64,000 bases of DNA from Cladorhizidae sp. MBARI D1340-BT2 (GCA_028752905.1 JAQNBH010000012.1:24561816-24625815); one strand, 5' to 3'. Shown: positions 9,540 to 21,715, numbered from the stretch's first letter. The notes: generated by a model not told the origin, from the sequence alone. A program made the numbers and translations.

Positions 9540-12240
9540 CAATCAACTCATTCAAGTGTTGCTACAGCAACCGGTAGAGGCAACAAGGGTAGAAGAGAAA
9601 GTGAATAAGAAGAAAAGAGAACAAAAGGGATGCAAAAAAAAAGAGAAGAAGGAAAACAGAGATAACGCGAAGCAAGAGAACAGAGAGAAAATAAATTTGG
9701 AAGCAAGAAATGTTGCTGAAAGAGCAAGAGAGGTGGCATCACAGTGAAGATAGAACTAGCCACGATGAGGATATAAGCTGAAATGGACTGATAACAGAAC
9801 ACATGGACAGAATAATCAAGCAATGAAATCAACCTCAGTTAAAACTAGCCATCAGAGGAGGAGACAAGATGGTTGCTTACCTCACTGGATTCAAGCAGCA
9901 TATGTGCACTTACAATGTAAAGTAGGATCAGTGTCCTGCTCCACTCAGAGCTATGCTTGTGCATGATTCCTTACTAGCTTCCTTGGCATTGACACCAGAA
10001 GAGGCATCAGATTATGACATTATCAAGAAAGATTTGCTTGAATGAGTGGGTACCACCCCTGAAACTCACCAACAGAGATAGTAGGTGGGTACTATCACTG
10101 CTAGGGTCAAAGAATAGCAACTATTGTGTAGCTGGTTGCAACAGCCCAGAAGAAGCTGGTGAAAGGTTTGCTGTGGAGCATGTTTTGAGGATGTTTCCAC
10201 CACACATTGCTTTGGCAGTCTGGAACAAAGACCCAGCCCACTAAAAAAAAGTTGGCACTATGGCAAACAAATATCTCAGAGACCATTACTTGGAACACCT
10301 AGTACTAAGAAATTATACGAGATGGATCCCGTATCGACAGTCACATAACCATGATGAATAACCCCGGACCAGCTTAGACTCAGTCAGCAGACAAGACTTT
10401 GAACTCTGATGTAGGGAAAGAGACACCCACTCCATCCAGCAGGGCAAATGTAACACAGAGCCTCAGTAGAAACACTACCTCTCAAAGTATTTCGATCAAG
10501 TCAAATGACCATACTGTTTCCAGTGCAAAGAGTGGAGACATATAGCAACCAAGTGTCCTAAAAAAACATATCTTAGCTCTCCCACCTGCCATCACTCTCA
10601 TAACTACCTTGTACAGGGAAAAATGAATGGCAAAGATACAACCATCGAGTTAAACACAGCAGCTTCACACTCTGTGGTTTCCAAGACTGTACTTCCGGAA
10701 GGCTCTTTGGTGGGAGAGAATCTTTCCTTAGAATGGGTGACTGGTCCACCCAAGGAATTTGACTTAGCAAATATAAACATTGACATAGATGGGAGACAGC
10801 AAATCTTCAAGGAGCTATGGCCGATGGCATCACTACCGATGTTCTACTGGTTCAAGATACTCCCTTCATAAACCACTTACTTGATTAGTGAAAGAGATAC
10901 TGATGACTGAAGCACAAGTTATGTTGGTACAGAGTAGACAAGCTGAGCAACAGCAGTTGCAGGCTGACTAGATAGCCTCAGCAGCAGAAGCACTCACACT
11001 GTGGGAAGAATTACTTGAAAATGACATCAATATTTTGGGGTTAACCTGGATCTGAAACACAGAAAAAGCAATGACAGAAACGACAATATGCTCAAGACTT
11101 TGCCTCTATCCCAGCTATCATTCCTGAGCTGAACACAGCCTCTAACTCAGATGAGAGCGCATCCTCTCAATTAGATCAGAGCACACCCTGTCAACCAGAT
11201 GAGAAACCATCTCTTAAACAAGTCTGTGATGATGAACATGATTGCACAGGATTTAGTGCTGAGCAACAGCACTACTCATATGTGCACAAAGCATTGGAAC
11301 AGCTTAACCAGGTTGACTCTGATTACTTTTGTGATAATAGATTGTTGTTTACATGTCGACATGACGAGTTAGACAGAAGTGCACCAACTAGTGTTGCCAG
11401 AATACATACGACATTTGTCCAAGCCATCTGGTTAGCTCACACTCTCTCCATGGCCTGTCACCTCAGATACAAAAAAAAAATTACAGAGATTGTTGGCCCA
11501 TTTTTACTGGCTAGGCCTCAGCCGGGATGTGAATCAAGCCTGTGAATCCTGTGCTAAATACCATAAGGCAGGTAGATACCCACAGAACCTGGCTCCACTA
11601 ATCTCTATGCCAATTACCACACAACCAAATCGATATAGTTGACCCTTTGCCTCAAACTAGAGCCAGCAACAGGTATCTGATAATATTCATGATTTTACCA
11701 TCCAGTATCCTGATGCCACGCTACTCAGGAAAGTTGATGCTGAAACTGTTTCTTCTGCTTTGATGGAGATATTCTCTTGCCTGGGAATACCAGCTAAACT
11801 ACTGACAGATCAGGGCATCATATTTGAGTCATTCTTGTGAAGACCTTCTATCAGAAACTAGGCATTCACCATATCAAAGCAAGTCCATAACAACCTCAGA
11901 CAAATGGTATGTTAGAACAGTTTCATACCGCATTGAAACAAATTATTAAGAAGATCTGTAAACACAAACAAGAGTGGGATACATTGCTTCCTGCAAATCT
12001 TGCTTGCTTATAGGGAAGTTCCCAATAAATAAACAAGGACTTGGGAAGATGGAATTCTAGATGCTAATATTATAGAACCATCTAAGCCCCTGGTCATTTC
12101 CCATCCCACTGGTGAAGAAGAAAGACAATGTGGTGAGAATATGCATTGAATACGAATGCACTGGCACAAGCTGACCAACAGCCAAACAAGAAGTATTGTT
12201 TACAGATCAGAAGTGACAACTTCCACACCCTCTCTGGCTA
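9540..12240 (+). mobile_element. Decayed Ty3/gypsy element B: SCAN-like Gag, protease, integrase, start of reverse transcriptase
   Basis: Domains in order are as follows. There is a lysine-rich Gag N-terminus (9,550-9,740); a capsid with LTPEEASDYDIIKKDLLE and later AVEHVLRMFPPHIALAVW (9,840-10,250), resembling SCAN-type capsids; and a perfect C-x2-C-x4-H-x4-C knuckle (10,514-10,556). An aspartic protease region follows at 10,617-10,870 (GKMNGKDTTIEL, then SHSVVSKTVLPEG), in which the expected DTGAS reads NTAAS. A Ser/Glu-rich linker is next, then integrase with a zinc-binding start (LAHTLSMACHLRYKK near 11,430), YPDATLLRKVDAETVSSALM, LLTDQG, FYQKLGIHHIKASP and TNGMLEQFH..LKQIIKK (to about 12,010). 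A stub of reverse transcriptase (PWSFPIPLVKKKDNVVRICI) follows at 12,090-12,160. Protease is followed directly by integrase, with no reverse transcriptase or RNase H between. The copy is inactivated by stops and frameshifts and is truncated in reverse transcriptase. Confidence 0.82.
9836..10310 (+). pseudogene. SCAN-like Gag capsid of gypsy element B
   Basis: Reading across two stops gives AYLTGFKQHMCTYNV, LRAMLVHDSLLASLALTPEE, DYDIIKKDLLE and, after frame changes, EEAGERFAVEHVLRMFPPHI then LKKVGTMANKYLRDHYLE. The helix spacing (ALT.E...DYD..K..LL, then a VLEQFL..LP-type helix, then a final A..YL..H helix) is that of the SCAN fold. SCAN is known to derive from the capsid of Gmr1-like gypsy elements, which agrees with the gene order seen downstream. 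Confidence 0.6.
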
Positions 12241-12277
12241 AGTACTCCAAACTCCTTTTAAGAAAGGGACATTTGGT

Positions 12278-12295
12278 GGGGGGGGGGGGGGGGGG
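12278..12295 (+). repeat. Poly-G tract (18 G)
   Basis: An uninterrupted run of G immediately after the truncated end of gypsy element B. Confidence 0.95.
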
Positions 12296-12717
12296 TTATT
12301 CTTGAACCTTGTGTAATATCTAGATATGCAAGAATGATATTTATGCAGCAAAAGTATATATACTTGAAAAAGAGAGAGAAACACAAGACTGTATCCATGA
12401 AGACTCCAACCAGTACAGGTACCCTTTACCACATAAAATATATATACGAACACAATCAGTTACACAAACCTTTCCTGTTTAAGATGAAAATAATTTCTTT
12501 AGCACATTGAAAAAATCTCCCTCCACACAGACTTGAAGAAGAGCTGTAAGTCTTTGGATAACCAGTGCACCGCCAAATGCCCAAGCCCCAGTGTGCATCT
12601 GTAATAGCACATTAACAATTCTCGTATTTAGTATTGTAATATCTTTGTAGACTAAGACCTCCGCTTTGTGTGGTTCAAGTTCAGTCCTAGCAGATATGCC
12701 TGATCTTCCCAAACATA
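12296..12717. other. No gene assigned; open minus-strand frame at 12,479-12,712
   Basis: A 77-codon minus-strand frame ends ...LQVCVEGDFFNVLKKLF then a stop at 12,479. It contains a plausible acceptor (ttacag) before MHTGAWAFGGALV. It could be a terminal exon of an unknown gene, but no family was recognised and no partner exon was found, so it is not called as a gene. Confidence 0.3.
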
Positions 12718-12885
12718 CAGTCTTCCAGAAATTCGACCAAGATCTACTACCTCTGACATTATCTCATCATCTAGGTAACCACACTTTCATTCTGGAATTT
12801 TCAGTCTTCCAGAAATTCGACCAAGATCTACTACCTCTGACATTATCTCATCATCTAGGTAACTACACTTTCATTCTGGAATTTT
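12718..12885 (+). repeat. Two-copy 84-bp tandem duplication
   Basis: The block starting cagtcttccagaaattcgac at 12,718 is repeated at 12,802 with one or two differences. This indicates a recent duplication. Confidence 0.95.
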
Positions 12886-13839
12886 GGCTGCCAGTTTGTC
12901 GTATTTCTACAATAATAACTATAATAACAGCAGAAACAACTAATTCAGCAAGAAAATCATGGTTTCATACAGAAATTTGGGTTGGGGGAAGAGTGGTGGT
13001 GAGTATCAAGTCCGGAACTTTTTTATAGCCATCCTTCCTGGAACCCATTAGCCTGATTTTTGGTTAGAAGAAGTTTGTGATAATGTAATAACTTCAAAAT
13101 AGATAAGTAACCCTAACCTGGCTAGGCTCATGTGAATCACAATTGAAGGGCCTGAACTGACTTCAGCAGATTTTAGTGTAATTTGACATATTCAAAAGAG
13201 ATGGGAATGTATTTTACATATTGTCTACTTAATTGCCAAGGCCATTGTCAATTAACTAACATCAGCTTAAAAATGTTAATGCATACAATATACCAATTAT
13301 GACACCCTAAATTTTTAAATCCTTGTTTGGTTGGGTAGGAGGTGGAATAATCCTTGGTCTTCTGAGTCCTGACTCCCTGTGAAACCATGATAGATATTTA
13401 TGCTAACCTGTGCCTTGATGCTGCTAGAGAATTCAGTGATGGCAGCTGCTTCTTCATTAGTTTTTCCAGTAACATCTGCAGCAACAACAGTTAGTCAATG
13501 AAGGGATTATTTGTGTGAGTGCATCAATGGAAGGTTTTATTTACACCACTAAACATACCAAGCATGTGTATATCTACAAGTGAACCATAAACTCTGGTTG
13601 TCTATCACCACCACTTCTAACCAGAAAACCAGTGCTTAACAACAACTAAGCTCTTTAAACAAATAATGCACACACATTGAATCTTCTACATGTAAATGAA
13701 TACTTTGCATTTTTATTATGCAGGAGCAGAGAGCTAAACTTCAGTTACATGAGCCACATGAAGATGGAGTAACTCTTATAAGCCAGATGAAGAAGGAGCT
13801 AGTCTCATGAGTCACAACTAAGAAAGAACTAGATTCCTG
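12886..13839. other. No gene recognised
   Basis: AT-rich sequence without a recognisable protein, RNA or repeat structure. Confidence 0.5.
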
Positions 13840-14700
13840 AGCCATACCAAGTAAGAAGAGCAGGTAGTGTTTCCTGGAAGGTATAGGTCTGTGCAGCTTT
13901 CCTCAAAATAAGAACTACAATAAACAGTAGGATCAGACTGAAAGTGAAAGATGAAAGCCATTTTTAAGTGGAAGTTGTACATCTGCAAACGAAACAATAA
14001 ATATACCCGTAGTCCAGCCCTGGTGCTAGACTCCCCCAGGCTCAGCTCCAAAATTAAACCTGCCATACCTCTAGTCATAGCCCTGGCCTTAGACAGTTGT
14101 CTATCAGACATTACCATATCCATAACTCAAATCCCCAAACAACTCACACTCAGCTAGCTCAACCCCCAGATCCTGCCCTAGATAACTACACACACAAATA
14201 TCCCTACACTGGACACTCCCATACTCCTAGGCTGACACTATAATGCCACACATTTCTTTCACTCTCCCCAAAAGACAGACCCAAACTAGAACAGCAGCAC
14301 AGAAGACAGAATAGACCTCTCCAAATAATTTTACAAATATTATATATCGACAACACATTCAAAATTAAGGTCAGGACCAATTCTTTTCTCTACATTTTTT
14401 TTTTTTACACAAAAAGTAGATTTTTTTCTACAGTTCCTCTCAGTTTTTTCTTCTGTAATAATCCAATTACACCGCATCATACACATCACTGCATTATATC
14501 TTTGTCAATCACACCATTCATCATAATATTACATGAACTGCTTATCCCTCATATATATACACCTTCATGCAAGAAGTAACTCAATATTAGCACTGATGAA
14601 GATAGTGTATAGGCAGCTTTGTAACAAAAGTTTTTCGATCTCTGTATTAAGTTAATGCCTACTCTTATTACAGAAAGAAACAAAACCAATAAGCTGTCAT
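13840..14700 (+). repeat. Dispersed repeat flanking the hAT remnant, left copy
   Basis: Shared blocks with 17,870-18,640, in the same orientation, include gtgcagctttcctcaaaata, ctacacacacaaatatccct, gctgacactataatgccac and gaacagcagcacagaa, and near the end a gatgaagata word and acaaaaccaataagctgtc. Divergence is moderate, with several indels. The middle is pyrimidine-rich and ends in poly-T near 14,395. It has no coding capacity. Confidence 0.8.
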
Positions 14701-15110
14701 TCAACATCTGTTACTCCATTCCTGACATGGAAGAAAGAAGAAGACTATCTCCGAAATTACTACCCAGGGGGGTTAATTCTATCTGAAACTTGAGGGTACC
14801 AAAAGCAGCAGTAATTTTGGTCACCCTTTACTGGGGGCTCCCTGGTAAATTTTGAAAAATAGGGTTGCAATTTTATTGACTTTTAAACTGTTATCCCAAT
14901 ATCATTATTGGACATGACTAGATATGACTATTATAAAGACCTATAGAGTTAGAGAGAGTTAGAGAGACCAAAAGTATAGAGGCATTCATCCACATTCATA
15001 ACTGCTATGTGGAAGTGGTCAAAGATGGATGAGCACCTCTCTACTTTATCCACAAAGTCATTGTGACTTGCTTGAGGCTTAGTTCATTCCACCAGCTCCA
15101 TACACTCTCC
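14701..15110. other. Left flank of the hAT remnant
   Basis: No coding match. A possible terminal inverted repeat starts at about 14,764 (caggggggttaattct) and has a weak counterpart ending near 17,691 (gaattacccctg). No 8-bp target duplication was found, so the element end is tentative. Confidence 0.35.
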
Positions 15111-17070
15111 TTAACTCAAGATTATTGAGGTGGTTGTTGTTCGACATGGTTGTAGGGAGGTAAAGACTTTACCCTTCTCAGTGTGCAGTAAAGGTGTGTT
15201 CAGAGCTGGCTGGAATAACCAGAACAATCTCGACAAGGGACATGACCTCTGGTATGGGAACTAGATATTTTTGTTCTTTTTGAGGAAATCTATGACATTA
15301 TGCATTGTACCTCCCCCTTCTCCCTGACTGAAACAGTGAGAGGGCTGTGCCATAATAGATAGCTGAATTAGTAGGATATTATGGTTAAACTTGGTGTAGA
15401 ACTCAGACAGTTTGTCAACATTTTGTGAGACAAGTTCCCCCAATGCTCCTTCACAATAATCTGCTCACAGGTTGCATACATGGTGTATTTGAAACCCTCT
15501 TCAATGCAGCTAGCTACAGTATTCACAGTTTCAAAATAAATCTGACAGTAAAAGCCTTCTACATTAGAACCCTCAGAATACCTTGATGGCATCTGATGTT
15601 GTGATGTGGAAGTGAAGGTGCTTGTAACTCCATTTTCACCCAGCTTGAGTGACCTTGGCCCAATGGAAGCTGGCATTCCTGTCTGATCGTATACCTCTAA
15701 ACAGTGACAGAAAGTTGGCATTCTCTTGAGCATCCACTGCACATAGCTCAGCCCACTGAAGGTTAGTTGAGGTTATCTGAAAGTGAAAGTACTACAACGG
15801 CAACTGAAGTCCATACAAGAAACTAAAAAATTTCATTTTATCATGCGCACGCCAATTATTCTTGCCTTCATGTCAGAATCACTGACATTTTCTTGTGCCC
15901 ATTCCAGTAGCTTCATCAAAGTTCCATAGTTTTTCTATAGCTCAGACAGTTCCACCTTGTTGGGCAGAGGATTTTCAGAGTTCATAAGTCAATAGTGTAT
16001 ATATGTAGATCATGTCTCATTTGTTCCAGAATCTCTGCTTGTTTTCTGTGGAATTCAGCCTCTGTTTTGGGACTCTAATTTAGTGACTTCATAAGCAATA
16101 TCAAGTGTGTTTTTTAGCAGGGGAATATTTTTACTCTATCCCTGACAAAAGTGAGTGGCAGGAGCAGTTTGCTGGCAGATATTTTTCATTCAGTTTCATT
16201 ATTGGTGCAACCACGCCATTCTTGTTTCCAGTGATGGTCTGACATCATCATAGCACTTCCCATGGGCATCTTATTCTGAGATTTATATGCAGCAGCACAT
16301 CTTTTGTGCAAGTGATAATTGAATCTGCATTTGTGTGAGCCACTGACATCAGACCAATATATACCTCACGTACTCTCATCTCCTTGTCCACCCAACGTAT
16401 GCAAATTACAAGTTGTTCAATTTTGCACGCATCAGTGCTCTTATCAGCCATGATACTGTAAATTCAGCTATGTCACCTGCTATACCATGCAGCACTTTTA
16501 GAGCCATGATTTGTAGTATTTCAATCTGAGCACCTGGGTTCATTTCAATCCACTTTCAATGCACTTCATTGTCTTCAGCTCAGAGAAGGAGGGGCTGCTT
16601 TAAATTTGATTCCTCCTCTTTGTTTCCCTTATGAAGGTGGGCGAGAGTGTATATACTTTGGATGATTTTCAGGAGGCGGTTCCTCCTTTTGATTCTTGAT
16701 CCGCTCTTTCAGCTGCTCATGAATGTGACTTGGTTGAGTTAACAGTGTAACTGCGTGTTTGTGACATAATAAGCTCTCATGTTTACGGAAACCCTTGGTT
16801 TTGCACAGAGCATTTTTCCAATTTCCGAACTCATCAGACAAGATGCACTTTCAGCTCTCATATCAAGATGAAGTAGTCCCTCCAAATTGACTGCAGCACA
16901 AGTGTGACAAATTACAGAATCTGAAATTGGAAGGTAGTACACAACCATGAAAAAATTTCTGGAAAGCTCGTTGATGGTTTTATGGTATTTGATGTTAACT
17001 GGATAGTAGGGTCCTTGAGGATGGGTATTCAGAATTGAGGATATTTTACTGGCTCCGTGTTTCTGCAACT
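15111..17070 (-). pseudogene. Decayed hAT-family transposase (TTF-type zinc finger / DUF4371 group)
   Basis: Read from 17,070 down. A start with HPQGPYYPVNIKYH leads into a TTF-type finger region (VICHTCAAVNLEGLL, then EFGNWKNALCKTKGFRKHES and CHKHAVTLL at 16,740-16,920). Next is the DUF4371/RNase H-like start MADKSTDACKIEQLVICIRW at 16,390-16,451, where other family members have ADESTD. A segment NVEGFYCQIYFETVNTVASC lies at 15,490-15,560. Near 15,130-15,250 is the remains of the C-terminal hAT dimerisation domain (VEIVLVIPASSEHTF, then TTMSNNN.LNN). Stops and frameshifts interrupt every domain, so it cannot encode an active cut-and-paste transposase. Confidence 0.8.
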
Positions 17071-17869
17071 GAGAAACACAAATAGTTTATAAATATCTGC
17101 TTTGTATTTTTGGCTAGATACTCATAATATTTCAGCTTGAGCAATAGTCAAATTTTGCAAAATAAACAAGAGGTTCTGACAATACATGATTGTTTAATGA
17201 CCCATTATTTCAGGGACCGAGAATTCACCAAAAATTTTGGGACTCAATGTTAACATTATATTTGATAGATCATGGCATGCATGTTCAAATTCTTCTGGCC
17301 TATCTTAAACCAAGCTTGATTCTCTGTGTTAATCTGCATCATCAGCAGATCCTACTTGCCTCTTGTGTGTACTAAACCAGGAGGCTTGTTTTTTAGCCAT
17401 GATTCACTCTGCAGTACTTAGGTTGTGGAATATTAGAATATTCAAATTCATGTGGCCTGGAATATTGTCATGTATTCAAATACATATGGCCTAGAGTATT
17501 CTAGAACAATTTATACTTTATAGTTAGAGAGTATTGTGCTAGCTGGTAATTTCACACTAATAAATCAATACTCTGCTCTTTTAGTTTTTCAACATCACTT
17601 CTGATGATACCTTTCAGTAGTTTGTGAAAATCCAGGAAAAAACTAACCTAAAGGTAGCCCTCCCCTCAAGGAATTACCCCTGTATATAATAAAATTTGGT
17701 CCAATGGAGTATGGAATTAGACCACTACTGATTTATATTCTCCTTCAGCTCCACAAGCCTGAAGTTAACCCTAAGGCTAATTGTGTCTTGTAAAGGTGCA
17801 ACTTCATATTCATAAGCACAGTTGATATCACCTCTAACTAGAAACATGAGTTCATATGTAAGAAAGACC
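17071..17869. other. Right flank of the hAT remnant
   Basis: AT-rich, no coding match. Paired words such as attagaatattcaaattcat and gtcatgtattcaaatacat (17,430-17,490) show a small internal duplication. Confidence 0.4.
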
Positions 17870-18640
17870 TGGATTCTGGAGAAACACCAAGGAAGTGGAG
17901 CAGGTAATGTTGCTGGTGCATGTGCAGCTTTCCTAAAAATATGAGCTTCCATAAACATCCAGAAAGAGAACATTCAAGATGGCTCTTGCAATTTTCAGCC
18001 ATTTTTTAAAAGAAGAAGTTGTAGCACTCACTAAACAAAACGTATCATATGTAATAGTAAACATATCCCCCCCCCCCCTAGCCTGGACTTAGACTATAGT
18101 TCTATACCTGCCCCAATGTCAGATATGTCCGTTTCATAACACAACTCACACCAGCTGCCCAGCCCCCAAATCCAGTCATAGATAACTATACACACAAATA
18201 TCCCTACACTCATACTCCTATGCTGACACTATAATGCCACGCATTTCTTTCATTCCTCCCAAAAAGACACCCAAACCTGAACAGCAGCACAGAAAACAGG
18301 AACAAATGTTTAAGCATAACAGACCATTAAAAACTCTCCAACAGAATATTGCAGACAGCACATAGCAACATAACATTTAAAATGACTAATTATGTCTTCA
18401 AATTTCACAATAATATTCACACCCACGGTCATCCACATCACTGCATTATATCTATGTCAGTCACATGATTCACCATTTCACATGGACCAAATCTCAGAAG
18501 TGCAACCACATGCTTGCCCTTATATATATACACCATCATGCAAGCAGCACCTCATTCGCATTGATAAAGATATCATCAAAAGTTGTGATAAGAATTTGTC
18601 AGTTATTATTTACAAGAGAAAGAAAACCAATAAGCTCTCT
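17870..18640 (+). repeat. Dispersed repeat flanking the hAT remnant, right copy
   Basis: Direct-orientation partner of 13,840-14,700. Shared blocks include gtgcagctttcctaaaaata, ctatacacacaaatatccct, gctgacactataatgccac and accaataagctctc. It contains a C9 run at 18,068. Confidence 0.8.
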
Positions 18641-18939
18641 GGTATGGCCAAGCACTACACTTCTGATAGAAATAGTCTGTACCAGGCTGAGGAACCGATG
18701 GGTACCCAGAGGGCAGGTGATTCATATGAAGCATAGAAGAGAGGAAGAGCTCGGTCTTGCTATCATCAAGAGTGGCTTCATCCATCTCTTAATATATCTT
18801 ACTCCATCCCTGACATGGACGGGAATAGAACATCTCCAGCATCACTACCAACAACAATGACTTACCACCTGCACACATATACTAGTGTCACCACCAAGCA
18901 CAACTACACATTAGATATCTTTATACTCCCACAGGATGG
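18641..18939. other. No gene recognised
   Basis: Mixed sequence next to the dispersed repeat; nothing identifiable. Confidence 0.4.
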
Positions 18940-19510
18940 ATACTTCACCCCAATGATGCCCTCCACCACCCTAACTCATACACACACCATCCCACCACCT
19001 TAACTCGTACCCCACCACTCAAACTCATACACACATCATCCCCATTACCATAAATGATATTACTCCCACGCTTGATACACACACCATCCTAACTACCCTT
19101 ACCACCTTAACTCATACACACACTACCCCACCACTACAACTCATACAGACATCACTCCCATTACCATAAATCATGTCACTCCCATCACTCCAACTTGTAC
19201 ACACAATATCCTACTACCACTCTAACTCATACACGTGCCACCTCCACTACCAAATTCATACACACACACTCACACCACTCCAACTAATACATAATTCACC
19301 CCACCACCTAAACTCATAAACGACCACACCCTCACTGCCCTGATCGACTCACACACACACCACCCCAACTAATACACGCACCAGTCCAACAACTCTCACA
19401 TGACTCCCAATAACCCAAACTCATACCCCACTACCTACCAACTCAATCATACACACACTAACCCCCCCCACCACAACTCATACACACACTGCTCCCATTA
19501 CTTCTATCAC
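18940..19510. repeat. Degenerate CA-rich tandem repeat
   Basis: Low-complexity DNA built from variants of aactcatacacacaccatcc and ccaccactacaactcatac, with a period of roughly 30 bp. It is too diverged to count copies reliably. Confidence 0.8.
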
Positions 19511-20359
19511 ATAAACATACTATATTTAGCTCTCCTCCTCACACACTCTTCTAAACTTTTAGTTTCAACCTTCACACAACCCTCCCACATGCAGACAACA
19601 CTCTTTGAGGATCCATGGCATAATTCAGGAGAACCATGTGGGAGGAGTGGTACCTTTTGCTTCTGTCCACCAGCCCCAGCCCAAAATGAACAGTGTTTGT
19701 ATAGATCCAGTGTCTCACCTGGTTGTCTAACCTGCTTATAATAGACATGGACCAAATATTTTCCCATCTTTTTGTAATTTGTGAGAGCAAAAATTATAAA
19801 TCCAAAAAATCAAGCCCTTATGCTATACCCAGCCATGGATTGTGAATGGGATCACTGCCTGGACTAGTAAAAGGTAAAAGCTGGTGTGTGATGTGAAAAT
19901 TAGCACTAATTAAAAAAATTCTTACCATCACTGCCACCACCATGAATCACGTGAATTTTCATAGGAAACGTGTTTCCAGTGAATCATCATGTCCATGTTT
20001 TCATTTACCCCAGAAGACTGTTTGCAAACAAATTAAAGAAAGATAAATCATCGGTACAACAGGTCTTCTTTCATATCGCAAAGTTCTACTAAAATGGAAA
20101 GGTTGCTAGTTACTCACTGATGCAGTAAATTCAGAGCATACCATTGATATCAGAAGAAATTGAGTATAGAGAATTGTTGTTTTTTTATGAAAAACAAAAA
20201 ACCACAAGCAAAGTGCATTTTACATACACTAAGGTAGTTGAGTCATAAGATCCTAAGCCAATGAAGTAGTAGATTTATTGAAACTAATCATTCGTTATTT
20301 TATACATAATAATGTTTTGACTTATGTTGGTGCTGTTGGTCCAAGTGATCAGCCTGTCA
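19511..20359. other. No gene recognised
   Basis: No homology was recognised on either strand. Short overlapping frames at 19,507-19,790 have no family features. Confidence 0.45.
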
Positions 20360-20434
20360 TCTGTCAGCTAGTGATAGGTGTACTTTCACACCATGGTTTT
20401 TAAAGTTGAGACCCAGCAGTCGGGCAGTTCCAGT
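20360..20434 (+). repeat. Dispersed repeat, copy 2 of 2
   Basis: Partner of 8,475-8,550, beginning tctgtcagctagtgatagg and ending gtcgggcagttcca. Confidence 0.65.
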
Positions 20435-21247
20435 CATCCACATCACTTTTCTTCCACCTCGGACGATGCCTTCCCAGGAGAAACTTCGAATTTTTTTAAA
20501 AAGTACTCATTATTTGTGGCACCAAATGGAGGGAATACTGAGACTGTCTTTAACTCAGTGCTGTGTTGGATTGCTTGCTAGCTTGAGAGTGAAGCTTGAG
20601 AGTAATGTAGTGGTATCTTTACCAGGGAGCTGGTATATATACTGTTTGCTAGATACTTAACCAGTTACACACCGACTTTGCTTGTGGTTTTTTGTAACAA
20701 TTACTTTTTCCCTTCATATTATTGGTATAAGCTCTACAATATATGACCCACTCCAAAAGTGAACTAATTGCTCTCTCTATACAAGCTGACACATGTAATT
20801 ATTATGAGCAAACCATCTTGGCCTTCTTCTCCATACCGCTGGTGTCATATGCAGGCTTTCTCTCATTCTTTTTCCAGGATATCAGCTGACAAGGTCTCTT
20901 TCTTCTTTGCTGTGTTCCTGGAAGTATCCTGTATATACGGAATAGCTTGCCATGAGGTTTAGGATCCTTAACTACTTATAGACAGATCATCAACACTTCA
21001 CTGTAAGAATTACTAGTCTGGTGGAGCTGATCCTTTCCCTTTACCAGCAACGACCAGCAAATAGAGCTTTAGTAAAGGTTATGTAAGATTATGGGCAGTC
21101 TCAACTCTCATGATCTCGCCAATATAGTTCTTTAGTGTCCCCCCGCTGACTCTCTATTCTGTCTTGGTTTACCCAACTTTTGAGTGTCACATAGTCTGTG
21201 TGTATGTATGTGCATGGTGAAGATTGGATATTGTCCACCTTGATCTA
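20435..21247. other. No gene recognised
   Basis: AT-rich sequence without recognisable features. Confidence 0.45.
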
Positions 21248-21715
21248 ACCGAGTATGGTGAAATTTAAATAGAATGCACCATATTTAAACTCAGTTGACA
21301 GGGTGAAAATGGGGAGTAGTTGATTTACACTCAGTTTAAACAGGTGCAGATAGAGTGCTTCTAATTGAATTCAGTCTGGCCGACACTGTCACACAATCAC
21401 AAATATCTCCAGTAGCCACACGTGTGCAGATGAAAACTTGACATGTGTTGGGTTTGCTAATTTTGACGGTTGTGATGTCCTCAGTCTATTCATAAGCAGT
21501 TGTTAGAGAACTATACCGCCAAAATGAGCTTCTAACTTAGGGTTTTGGCTAAATAATTCGGTTAAATTAGTGCCCACCATCCAATCTCCACCAAAATCAG
21601 TACCATAACTCCATCTGAAATGAAGTATACCCCATTTGCACCCGCTCAACTGAGTTCATATAATTTATGGTGTATTCGATTTAAATTTTAATATACTCAG
21701 TTACATCTGTAACGA
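21248..21715. mobile_element. Fold-back / long-TIR MITE-like element
   Basis: The left arm (about 21,248-21,335: gagtatggtgaaatttaaat, then actcagttgacagggtgaaa) matches the reverse complement of the right arm (about 21,625-21,715: gagtatattaaaatttaaat, then actcagttgagcgggtgcaa) over roughly 85 bp with about one change in four or five bases. It has no coding capacity. Target duplications were not identified. Confidence 0.65.

Noticed and set aside
12479..12712. Minus-strand frame of 77 codons ending VCVEGDFFNVLKKLF
   Set aside because: Looks protein-like, but no homolog was recognised and no second exon with matching phase was found. Kept only as a note.
14610..14650. Third hammerhead-like motif (ctgatgaagatagtg)
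   Set aside because: It lacks the GAAA box at a suitable distance and has no stem; only the CTGATGA word is shared.
14764..17691. CAGGGG...TTAATTC / GAATTA.CCCCTG as terminal inverted repeats of the hAT remnant
   Set aside because: The match is short and flanking 8-bp target duplications are absent, so the element ends remain open.
18815..19003. Plus-strand frame with Thr/His-rich sequence
   Set aside because: Translation of the CA-rich degenerate repeat.
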